A DNA stretch of 5,105 nucleotides from Endomicrobium sp. (GTDB taxonomy: Bacteria; Elusimicrobiota; Endomicrobiia; Endomicrobiales; Endomicrobiaceae), in assembly GCA_031260765.1 (NCBI GenBank), contig JAISKX010000129.1, positions 1 through 5,105 of the forward strand, read 5' to 3'. Below, piece by piece: positions 1 to 5,105 of the stretch (the first letter of the stretch is position 1; every line of letters begins with the position of its first letter). A program made the translations under genes and the position numbers. The notes beneath the pieces were generated by a model that had not been told where the DNA came from, ran no database searches, and saw nothing but the letters and a program-made list of their open reading frames with translations.

Positions 1-387
1 GAAGATATTTTTGATTACGGCGACCACGGCTCCACTTTTGGCGGAAATCCCGTATCCTGCGCCGCCGCATTAGAGGTGTTGAAGACAATGAACAATAAAT
101 TTTTAAGCAATGCGCTAAAAACATCTAAATATTTACGCGGACAACTTGCTCAACTTGCCAAAAAGCACGCTTGTATAAAAGAAATCCTTGGCATAGGCTT
201 AATGATAGGCATAGCCTTAGACAAAAACGGCAAAGACATAGTCCCCGCATGTTTAAAAAAAGGCTTAATAATCAATTGCGTCCAAGACACAATCCTAAGG
301 CTTCTCCCCCCATTAACAATCACAAACAAAGACATTGATACGGCAGTTAAAATTTTGGATGAAGTTTTGAGAGGAAGCGAAAAATAA
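1..387 (+). CDS. argD: Acetylornithine aminotransferase, C-terminal part (5' end outside window)
   Basis: This is the last 128 residues of a class-III PLP-dependent aminotransferase, open from the first base of the window. The family member ArgD transfers an amino group from glutamate to N-acetylglutamate semialdehyde, giving N-acetylornithine in arginine synthesis in the cytoplasm. Visible evidence is the [25 protein letters not shown] block near residues 7-27, where the Thr of STFGGNP normally contacts the PLP phosphate of the partner subunit. Further on are the [10 protein letters not shown] strand near residue 54 and the typical C-terminal [10 protein letters not shown] segment near residue 99. 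The PLP-binding lysine lies upstream, outside the window. Internal ATGs such as that at 88 are not real starts, because homology continues upstream of them. Only 31 bp separate its stop from the ATG of argG on the same strand, so an arg operon is likely. Related ornithine or succinylornithine aminotransferases share these motifs; the argG neighbour favours ArgD. Confidence 0.9.
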   Translation, partial: EDIFDYGDHGSTFGGNPVSCAAALEVLKTMNNKFLSNALKTSKYLRGQLAQLAKKHACIKEILGIGLMIGIALDKNGKDIVPACLKKGLIINCVQDTILRLLPPLTITNKDIDTAVKILDEVLRGSEK

Positions 388-404
388 ATTATCAAACAAC
401 AAAA

Positions 405-410
405 AGGAGA
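405..410 (+). promoter_or_regulatory. Ribosome binding site of argG
   Basis: AGGAGA lies 8 nt before ATG 419 but only 2 nt before the in-frame TTG at 413. The spacing decides the start: 419 is the workable initiation codon, and the two extra residues from TTG 413 are very unlikely to be translated. Confidence 0.85.
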
Positions 411-418
411 TATTGAAA

Positions 419-1618
419 ATGGAAAAAATCAAAAAAGCGGTGGTGGCTTATTCTGGGGGGTTGGATACTTCTATTATTTTGTCTTGGGTTAAGGAGCATT
501 ATAATTGCGAAGTGATTGCTTGCTGCGTGGATGTCGGGCAGGGGAAAGAATTGAAAGGATTGAATGAAAAAGCAAAAAGGACGGGAGCGTCAAAGGCTTA
601 TATTATTGACGCTAAAAAGGAATTTGCAAAGGATTATATTTTCCCTGCAATTAAGGCTGACGCTTTGTATGAAAATAAATATTATTTGGGAACTTCGCTT
701 GCCCGCCCGATAATCGCTAAAAAAATCGCGGAAATTGTCAAAAAAGAAAATGCCGACGCCGTTTGCCACGGCGCGACGGGCAAAGGCAATGACCAAGTCC
801 GCTTTGAACTTGCTTTTAAGGCTTTAATTCCAAATGTCAAAATCATAGCTCCTTGGCGTCAGTGGGCTCTCCGTTCAAGAGAAGACGCTATGGATTATGC
901 TAAAAAAAGAGGCATACCCGTGCCTGTGACAAAAGCAAAACCTTATTCTTCCGACGCCAACCTTTGGCATATCTCTTATGAGGGCGGCATTTTGGAAGAA
1001 CTTGATAATGAATATGACGAGTCTATGTTTCAAATGACAGTGTCTCCTTTTAAAGCGCCCAATAAGCCCGAATATATAACTATCGGTTTTGAAAAAGGCG
1101 CGCCCGTCTCTTTAAACGGCAAAAAAATTGCACCCGTTGATTTGATAATAAAATTAAATAAAATTGCCGGCAGAAACGGCATAGGCAGAACAGATATCGT
1201 AGAAAACAGACTTGTGGGTATGAAATCCCGCGGAGTTTATGAAGCCCCCGCCGCGGCAGTTTTATATGCCGCTCATCAAGAACTTGAAATGCTCACAATA
1301 GATAGAGACACTTTGCACTTCAAACAAGAACTCGCACACAAGTGGGCGGAGATTGCTTATTATGGTTTATGGTTTAGCCCTCTGCGCGAGGCTCTTGACG
1401 CTTTTATAGAGAGCGCTCAAAAGTTTGCGACAGGCGAAATCAAATTAAAACTCTATAAAGGCAATATCATCATAGCGTCAAGAAAAGCCAAATATTCTTT
1501 ATACAGCGAGGCTTTTGCGACTTTTGGAAAAGATGAAGTTTATAATCAAAAAGATGCGGAAGGGTTTATAAATCTCTTCGGTTTGCCCACAAAGGTGCAG
1601 GCTTTATTAAGGAAATAA
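419..1618 (+). CDS. argG: Argininosuccinate synthase
   Basis: ArgG condenses citrulline and aspartate with ATP to give argininosuccinate, the penultimate step of arginine synthesis, in the cytoplasm. The protein is 399 residues from ATG 419, the usual family length of about 400. The N-terminal adenine-nucleotide alpha-hydrolase domain carries the PP-loop AYSGGLDTS at residues 10-18. Next come [10 protein letters not shown] (91-100), the aspartate/citrulline-binding block [13 protein letters not shown] (118-130), and [16 protein letters not shown] (175-190). The C-terminal half forms the synthetase/oligomerisation domain with [29 protein letters not shown] residues and ends in a helical tail. 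All key blocks are intact. It follows argD by 31 bp and is followed by a strong terminator, so it is the last gene of the transcript; argH is not adjacent. Codon use in the first 90 or so codons differs from the rest (TTG for Leu, GGG/GGA for Gly). The identification is secure. Confidence 0.97.
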   Translation: MEKIKKAVVAYSGGLDTSIILSWVKEHYNCEVIACCVDVGQGKELKGLNEKAKRTGASKAYIIDAKKEFAKDYIFPAIKADALYENKYYLGTSLARPIIAKKIAEIVKKENADAVCHGATGKGNDQVRFELAFKALIPNVKIIAPWRQWALRSREDAMDYAKKRGIPVPVTKAKPYSSDANLWHISYEGGILEELDNEYDESMFQMTVSPFKAPNKPEYITIGFEKGAPVSLNGKKIAPVDLIIKLNKIAGRNGIGRTDIVENRLVGMKSRGVYEAPAAAVLYAAHQELEMLTIDRDTLHFKQELAHKWAEIAYYGLWFSPLREALDAFIESAQKFATGEIKLKLYKGNIIIASRKAKYSLYSEAFATFGKDEVYNQKDAEGFINLFGLPTKVQALLRK

Positions 1619-1628
1619 AATAAAAAAC

Positions 1629-1648
1629 GGGTGAATAATTATTCACCC
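1629..1648. repeat. Perfect 20-bp palindrome between argG and its terminator
   Basis: GGGTGAATAA at 1629-1638 is followed directly by its exact reverse complement at 1639-1648. It lies 10 bp after the argG stop and ahead of the terminator hairpin. With no unpaired loop and no T-tract it is not itself a good terminator. On the - strand, with its flank, it begins TGTAGGGGTGAATAA, which resembles short palindromic intergenic repeats built on a GTAGGGGCGAA-type core found in many bacterial genomes. That family link is an impression from memory, and only one copy is in this window. Confidence 0.6.
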
Positions 1649-1657
1649 CTACATTGC

Positions 1658-1695
1658 AAAAAAAGACACAGCCATTATAGGCTGTGTCTTTTTTT
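1658..1695. terminator. Bidirectional Rho-independent terminator for argG and nadE
   Basis: A run of seven A (1658-1664) precedes the stem arm GACACAGCC (1665-1673). A 6-nt loop ATTATA separates it from the matching arm GGCTGTGTC (1680-1688), followed by seven T (1689-1695). The stem is 9 bp without mismatch, or 16 bp if the A and T tracts pair. Read on either strand it gives a hairpin followed by a U-tract. It therefore fits termination both of the argD-argG transcript from the left and of the HD-nadE transcript from the right, whose last stop codon is at 1717-1719. Confidence 0.95.
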
Positions 1696-1716
1696 AAGGA
1701 ATTATTGAAACTGTTT

Positions 1717-3615
1717 TTATTTTTTACTCTTTATATCTTTGAGCCATAGGTCTTCATCGGCTTCGCTGGGCATTCTCCAATCGCCGCGCGGAGAAAGAGA
1801 TATTGTTCCTATCTTTACGCCGTCTGTCCAACAATTTCTTTTAAATTGATTTCTAAAAAACCTTTTTACAAAAACTGTAACCCATTTTTCAATTTCTAAT
1901 TTTTTATACTTGCCTTTAAAAGCCTCTAAGGCAAGACGGACAGTCTTTTGAGGTCTTTGTCCAAAACGAACTGTGTAATATAAAAAGAAATCGTGCAATT
2001 CATAAGGACCTATAATATCCTCAGTCTTTTGGGAGATTTTGCCTTTTTTAGACGGCAAAAGTTCGGGACTGATTTCTGTATTTAAAATGTCTGTCAAAGC
2101 ATCTTTATATTCTATTACTCTGTCTGCCTCATAAGATACAAGATATTTGACGAGAGTTTTTGGAACTGAAGAATTTACGCCATACATAGAGATATGGTCG
2201 CCGCTATAAGTGCACCAGCCCAAAGCATTCTCCGATAAATCTCCCGTGCCTATCACGAGACCTTTTTGAGCATTAGCTATATCCATCAGAATTTGTGTGC
2301 GCTCGCGCGCTTGGGCATTTTCATAAACTATATCTTTGCCGCCCTTGTGTCCTATATCTTTAAGATGAGAAATAACCGTTTTTGAAATTGGGATTTCCTT
2401 AATTTTTATATGGCAGGCTTTTTGAAGTTTAGCAACATTTTTTAAAGTCTGAACGCTTGTGCCAAGACCCGGCATTGTAATAGCGATAATACCGCCTTTT
2501 TTTCTTTTTAAAATCTCATAACTTCTTAAAATCACAAGCAGAGCAAGACAAGAATCAAGACCGCCGGAAATTCCTATCACTGCCTCCAACCCTGTTTTTT
2601 GAAGTCTTGCGGCAAGAGCATAAGATTGCATTTGCAAAATCAATTCCGCTCTTTTAGAAATGTCGTCTTTGTCCGACGGCACAAAAGGAGCGGGAGAGAA
2701 TTTTCTTTCAAAAGGCAAATCGCTGTCATAAAAATCAAAATCAACTTTGTGATATCCTTTGTCATTTATTTTATAAACATTTAATTTGCGTCTTTCATAG
2801 GCAAGTCTTGAAATATCAATTTCTGATATTGTAAGCCCCGTATCAAATAAAGAACTTTCATTTAATATAGAGCCGTTTTCGGCTATTATTCTATGCCCGC
2901 TAAAAACTATATCGCTGACAGATTCCCCTTCGCCTGCCGACGCATAAACATAAGCGCAAGACAGCCGCCCGCTTTGAGCGTTTATGAGAGTTCTTCTATA
3001 ATCGCTTTTGCCGATGAGTTCATTTGAAGCAGACAGATTGACTATGATTAAAGCCCCCGCTTGAGCATGTCTTATAGACGGGGGATTTGCGATAAACATA
3101 TCCTCGCAAATTTCAGCCGCGATTTTTACGCTCTCATCATTTGAGGCTTGAAATAAAATATTTGTGGAAATTATGACTTTTTGACCCGACAAATCAATAA
3201 TGTCGTCTAATTTTGCGCCCGACTTAAAATGGCGCGGCTCGTAAAATTCATTATAGCCCGGCAAAGCAGTTTTAGGTATTACTCCGAGGATTTTCCCTTT
3301 TTGCAGCGCGATGGCGCAAGAATAGAGTTTGCTTTTAAATAAAAGCGGAGCGCCTATAAAGATGAGAGTTTTTTTATTTATACTCGCCTTTCTGATATTT
3401 TCTATTGCGGCAAGAGTTTCTTTAATTAACGGCGCGGACAAAAAAAGTTCCCCGCAAGTATATCCCGTTATGGACATCTCTGGAAAAACCAAAAGTTCCA
3501 CGCTTTGCGAGGACGCTTTGTTTATGAGTTTTATGATTTCTTTTGCATTGTCTGCGGGATTTGCTACTGAGATTTTTGGAGTTGCCGCCGCGGTTTTTAT
3601 AAAGCCGTATTTCAT
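1717..3615 (-). CDS. nadE: Glutamine-dependent NAD+ synthetase
   Basis: This two-domain enzyme hydrolyses glutamine in its N-terminal domain and channels ammonia to the C-terminal domain, which amidates NaAD to NAD+ using ATP, the final step of NAD synthesis. It has 632 residues. The N-terminal nitrilase-fold glutaminase (about 1-275) keeps the Glu-Lys-Cys triad: E46 in FPEMSITGY, K115 in IPKTALPGYNEFYE, and C170 in AEICEDMF. The synthetase domain (about 320-632) has the PP-loop SGGLDS at 350-355 and GTGDLSENALGW at 456-467. It ends with QFKR and SPRGDW, typical of the long NadE form. Both active sites look intact. Overall layout and triad spacing recall the long Mycobacterium-type NadE rather than the shorter ammonia-dependent form. 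The start at 3615 has AGGA six nt upstream and overlaps the stop of the HD gene by four bases (ATGA), so translation is probably coupled. It converges on argG across a shared terminator. Confidence 0.96.
   Translation of the reverse strand: MKYGFIKTAAATPKISVANPADNAKEIIKLINKASSQSVELLVFPEMSITGYTCGELFLSAPLIKETLAAIENIRKASINKKTLIFIGAPLLFKSKLYSCAIALQKGKILGVIPKTALPGYNEFYEPRHFKSGAKLDDIIDLSGQKVIISTNILFQASNDESVKIAAEICEDMFIANPPSIRHAQAGALIIVNLSASNELIGKSDYRRTLINAQSGRLSCAYVYASAGEGESVSDIVFSGHRIIAENGSILNESSLFDTGLTISEIDISRLAYERRKLNVYKINDKGYHKVDFDFYDSDLPFERKFSPAPFVPSDKDDISKRAELILQMQSYALAARLQKTGLEAVIGISGGLDSCLALLVILRSYEILKRKKGGIIAITMPGLGTSVQTLKNVAKLQKACHIKIKEIPISKTVISHLKDIGHKGGKDIVYENAQARERTQILMDIANAQKGLVIGTGDLSENALGWCTYSGDHISMYGVNSSVPKTLVKYLVSYEADRVIEYKDALTDILNTEISPELLPSKKGKISQKTEDIIGPYELHDFFLYYTVRFGQRPQKTVRLALEAFKGKYKKLEIEKWVTVFVKRFFRNQFKRNCWTDGVKIGTISLSPRGDWRMPSEADEDLWLKDIKSKK
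3612..3615 (-). other. ATGA stop/start overlap joining the HD gene to nadE
   Basis: On the - strand the four bases read ATGA: TGA ends the HD-domain gene and ATG starts nadE. This is the classic arrangement for translational coupling or re-initiation. A modest AGGA Shine-Dalgarno for nadE (3622-3625) lies inside the 3' end of the HD gene. Confidence 0.9.
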
Positions 3616-4802
3616 AAGGTGTCCTGTTTGAAATAATCAAAGATTTGTTTGAAGTCTATACCGCCTTTTTTTCTTTGAGCATAAGCGTCATATATACTCT
3701 GTTTTGATATTATGAGAGTATCCGACTTAATGCCGTATTCCAAAGCCATAGCGACTTCTATATAAGCTGACAATTTATCGCTTATGCTTATGAGTTTGCC
3801 GTCAACGGCATTGTATTTATCGTCATTATAATTGCAAGCATCGTCTATAATTTTCACTTTGCCGTTTTCCACAATTTTATCTTCAAATTCATTTTGAACA
3901 AAATATTTCATCTGAAAATGCCATTCGGGAGGGATGAGAGGTAAAATTCTTTCATCAACTTGTTTTTCTTCATAGAGTTTTATTATATCGCTAAGACCGT
4001 CAACGCTGGACTTTATGGGGCTTATGATGTCTTTGGTTAAAATCTCAGGCAAATCGTGAAAAAGAGAGGAATAAAAATTATTGTAAATTCTTGTTTTAGA
4101 AGCATTCATCTGCATGGAAAAAATATAAGAAAAAATCGCCACTATCAGCATGTGCCCCAAAACCGTAGTCTTAGGTATTCTAAATGCTTGCGCCCATCTC
4201 TGTTGAAATCTGAGTTGTCCGCACAAATCCAAAAACCCATAATATTTTTTATTTATGACGAGTTTTCTTATGCCCGACAAATCGTCATAGGTGGCAAGGC
4301 TTTCGTCTATTTCTTTTTTTGTGTTTTCAATCCCATAAATCATAGCATTCCAAGGATATATGATGCCGAATTCCCATCTTGTTGACATACAATGAGCCGC
4401 CGCCAAAATTCTTTTTTCGTGAGCAGCATAGTTTTCATCGCTAAAATAAGTTGAAAGCCTGTCTTTAAAACCGCCGCCGAGTTTGGACATTTCAACATCT
4501 AAAATATCCAAAATCCAAGCGTTAATTTCTTTTTTCTTTTTAGACATCAATTCGTGAAACACTTCCGGCTTTAAATCGGTGAGCATGATTCTATGAAAAA
4601 ACTCAAAAATCCCGCCTTCAATGAGTTTATGCCAATCAACTTCTTTGCCGTCTTCTTCTTCAAACTTGGCGACTATATAAGCGATAATCATTTTATGAGC
4701 CTGTTTATCAAGTTCAAAAAAATCAAAAGGACGGATATGGTCATTCCACCTCAATATATTTGCCGCCGAAAAAATCCTTAAAATCAATTCTTTTGTGAAC
4801 AT
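3612..4802 (-). CDS. HD-domain protein, YfbR/HD_3-like, with an apparent degenerate tandem HD duplication
   Basis: This 396-residue soluble protein belongs to the HD metal-dependent phosphohydrolase superfamily. The C-terminal half (about 195-365) carries RW at 202-203, H217 in VLGHMLIVA, the HD pair H249-D250 in LFHDLPEILTKDIISPIK, and a final Asp, D342, in ISDKLSAYIE. This is the order seen in YfbR-type 5'-deoxynucleotidases, where these residues bind the metal and the nucleotide. The N-terminal half (about 15-150) repeats the pattern in decayed form: RW 18-19, H36, H70-R71 in FFHRIMLTDLKPEVF, then H137 in AAHCMSTRWE where Asp is expected. It therefore looks like an internal duplication with one inactive copy. 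No signal peptide is visible; the hydrophobic stretch at 218-230 fits an HD-domain helix better than a membrane span. GAGGAG lies 6 nt before ATG 4802. It overlaps nadE by four bases. The substrate is unknown; a nucleotide monophosphate is the reasonable inference. Confidence 0.8.
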   Translation of the reverse strand: MFTKELILRIFSAANILRWNDHIRPFDFFELDKQAHKMIIAYIVAKFEEEDGKEVDWHKLIEGGIFEFFHRIMLTDLKPEVFHELMSKKKKEINAWILDILDVEMSKLGGGFKDRLSTYFSDENYAAHEKRILAAAHCMSTRWEFGIIYPWNAMIYGIENTKKEIDESLATYDDLSGIRKLVINKKYYGFLDLCGQLRFQQRWAQAFRIPKTTVLGHMLIVAIFSYIFSMQMNASKTRIYNNFYSSLFHDLPEILTKDIISPIKSSVDGLSDIIKLYEEKQVDERILPLIPPEWHFQMKYFVQNEFEDKIVENGKVKIIDDACNYNDDKYNAVDGKLISISDKLSAYIEVAMALEYGIKSDTLIISKQSIYDAYAQRKKGGIDFKQIFDYFKQDTL

Positions 4803-4808
4803 TTTATT

Positions 4809-4814
4809 CTCCTC
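4809..4814 (-). promoter_or_regulatory. Ribosome binding site of the HD-domain gene
   Basis: On the - strand GAGGAG stands 6 nt before ATG 4802, strong and well spaced, which fixes the start. It directly abuts the foot of the hairpin at 4815-4833, so folding of that hairpin could affect ribosome access; this is inference. Confidence 0.85.
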
Positions 4815-4833
4815 GTTTGGGACTATCCCAAAC
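4815..4833 (-). promoter_or_regulatory. Hairpin or operator-like inverted repeat next to the HD-gene ribosome binding site
   Basis: On the - strand GTTTGGGA, a 3-nt spacer TAG, then TCCCAAAC form an 8-bp perfect inverted repeat ending immediately before GAGGAG. There is no T-tract after it, so it is not a Rho-independent terminator. It could be an RNA hairpin in the leader of the HD-nadE mRNA or a DNA operator. I do not recognise it as the site of a known regulator. Confidence 0.5.
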
Positions 4834-4871
4834 CCTATTGTTAGTTGTCATTGTGGGCATCAAATCAACCT

Positions 4872-4899
4872 ATCCGCCTTCGCTGCGCTACGGCGTGAT
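4872..4899. repeat. Imperfect inverted repeat with a GC-rich loop
   Basis: ATCCGCC (4872-4878) pairs with GGCGTGAT (4892-4899) with one bulged base. Between them lies CGCTGCGCT-type sequence, clearly more GC-rich than its surroundings. This composition in a low-GC genome resembles dispersed short intergenic repeats, such as CCGCCTTCGCT...GGCGG elements met in several bacterial genomes. Only one copy is present here, so the repeat assignment is tentative. Confidence 0.45.
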
Positions 4900-4920
4900 G
4901 ACCTCTCTATAGAGAGGTCA
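4899..4920. repeat. Perfect 22-bp palindrome overlapping the stop codon of the alkylation repair gene
   Basis: TGACCTCTCTA (4899-4909) is followed without spacer by its exact reverse complement (4910-4920). The right-hand three bases are the TGA stop of the - strand gene ending at 4918. No T-tract follows on either strand, so a standard terminator is not supported. It may be a 3'-end-stabilising hairpin, part of a repeat element with the neighbouring inverted repeat, or a protein-binding palindrome. Confidence 0.6.
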
Positions 4921-5105
4921 CTTTTGCATATATTTTTTTCTTTCAGTTTCGGACAGTTTCTCTATTGAATATCTCAACATAGTTCTCGGCATTATTTTGT
5001 GATATTTGTCTAAGAAATCTCTCAAAACAAAAATATCTTTTTTGCCCGTCTCTCTCAACATCCAACCCACCGCTTTGTGCATTAAATCATGTTTATGGCT
5101 TAAAA
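4918..5105 (-). CDS. AlkD-like DNA alkylation repair protein, C-terminal part (5' end outside window)
   Basis: An open frame on the - strand enters from the right edge and ends at TGA 4918-4920, giving the last 61 residues. It reads LSHKHDLMHKAVGWMLRE at its start and later MPRTMLRYSIEKL, followed by a lysine-rich tail. The block HKAVGWMLRE followed about 20 residues later by MPRTMLRY is characteristic of the DNA alkylation repair family (AlkD-like, HEAT-like helical repeats). These glycosylases remove N3- and N7-alkylated purines. The tryptophan in AVGWMLRE probably corresponds to one of the DNA-contacting aromatic residues of Bacillus AlkD. The main catalytic aspartate would lie upstream, outside the window, so activity cannot be judged. 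The gene points the same way as the HD gene, with 115 bp between them, so co-transcription is possible but not shown. Confidence 0.85.
   Translation of the reverse strand, partial: LSHKHDLMHKAVGWMLRETGKKDIFVLRDFLDKYHKIMPRTMLRYSIEKLSETERKKYMQK

Noticed and set aside
413..418. TTG at 413 as the start of argG
   Set aside because: Only 2 nt from the Shine-Dalgarno AGGAGA, whereas ATG 419 has the proper 8-nt spacing and gives the standard N-terminus.
3329..3631. 100-codon open frame on the + strand with hydrophobic segments
   Set aside because: Lies antisense within nadE, whose coding is certain from catalytic motifs; no ribosome binding site or recognisable family.
4056..4385. 109-codon open frame on the + strand
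   Set aside because: Antisense to the HD-domain gene; basic, low-complexity translation without motifs, a shadow of the real gene.
4834..4871. Promoter for the HD-nadE operon (TTGATT with TAACAA on the - strand)
   Set aside because: Spacing of 19 nt and weak matches to both hexamers; too ambiguous to annotate in AT-rich DNA.
4803..4917. NAD-related riboswitch in the leader
   Set aside because: I could not match the stems or loops to any known riboswitch class; the hairpins alone do not justify the call.
4899..4920. Rho-independent terminator after the alkylation repair gene
   Set aside because: The palindrome is strong but no T-tract follows it on the - strand (the next bases are TCACGCC).
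1..5105. CRISPR array, insertion sequence, tRNA or rRNA
   Set aside because: No regularly spaced direct repeats, transposase motifs, cloverleaf or rRNA signatures were seen on either strand.

Overview
This 5.1-kb window carries bacterial housekeeping genes and no mobile element. The DNA is AT-rich, with lysine- and isoleucine-rich proteins, tight gene packing and Shine-Dalgarno sites. That suggests a low-GC bacterium with a compact genome. The phylum cannot be fixed from the sequence; Elusimicrobiota-like or other uncultured gut/anaerobe lineages are only a guess.

Positions 1-1618 (+ strand) hold the end of an arginine-biosynthesis operon: the C-terminal 128 residues of acetylornithine aminotransferase (argD), then complete argininosuccinate synthase (argG). 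The ArgG start is best placed at ATG 419. Together they cover the transamination that makes N-acetylornithine and the citrulline-to-argininosuccinate step. No argH follows.

Positions 1619-1716 separate convergent genes. They contain a perfect 20-bp palindrome and a very clear Rho-independent terminator that is symmetrical (A-tract, 9-bp GC-containing stem, T-tract), so it should stop transcription from both sides.

Positions 1717-4802 (- strand) form a two-gene unit read from right to left: a 396-residue HD-domain protein of the YfbR/HD_3 kind, then a 632-residue glutamine-dependent NAD+ synthetase (nadE). The stop of the first and the start of the second overlap in an ATGA, implying co-transcription and translational coupling. 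The HD protein looks like an internal duplication in which the N-terminal copy has lost metal-binding residues while the C-terminal copy keeps them.

Positions 4803-4917 are a 115-bp intergenic stretch with three inverted repeats, one of them abutting the ribosome binding site of the HD gene. Positions 4918-5105 (- strand) hold the C-terminal 61 residues of an AlkD-like DNA alkylation repair protein whose start lies beyond the window.

I found no wholly new system. The best leads are the half-degenerate tandem HD protein coupled to nadE, the structured leader in front of it, and an abrupt codon-use change inside argG.
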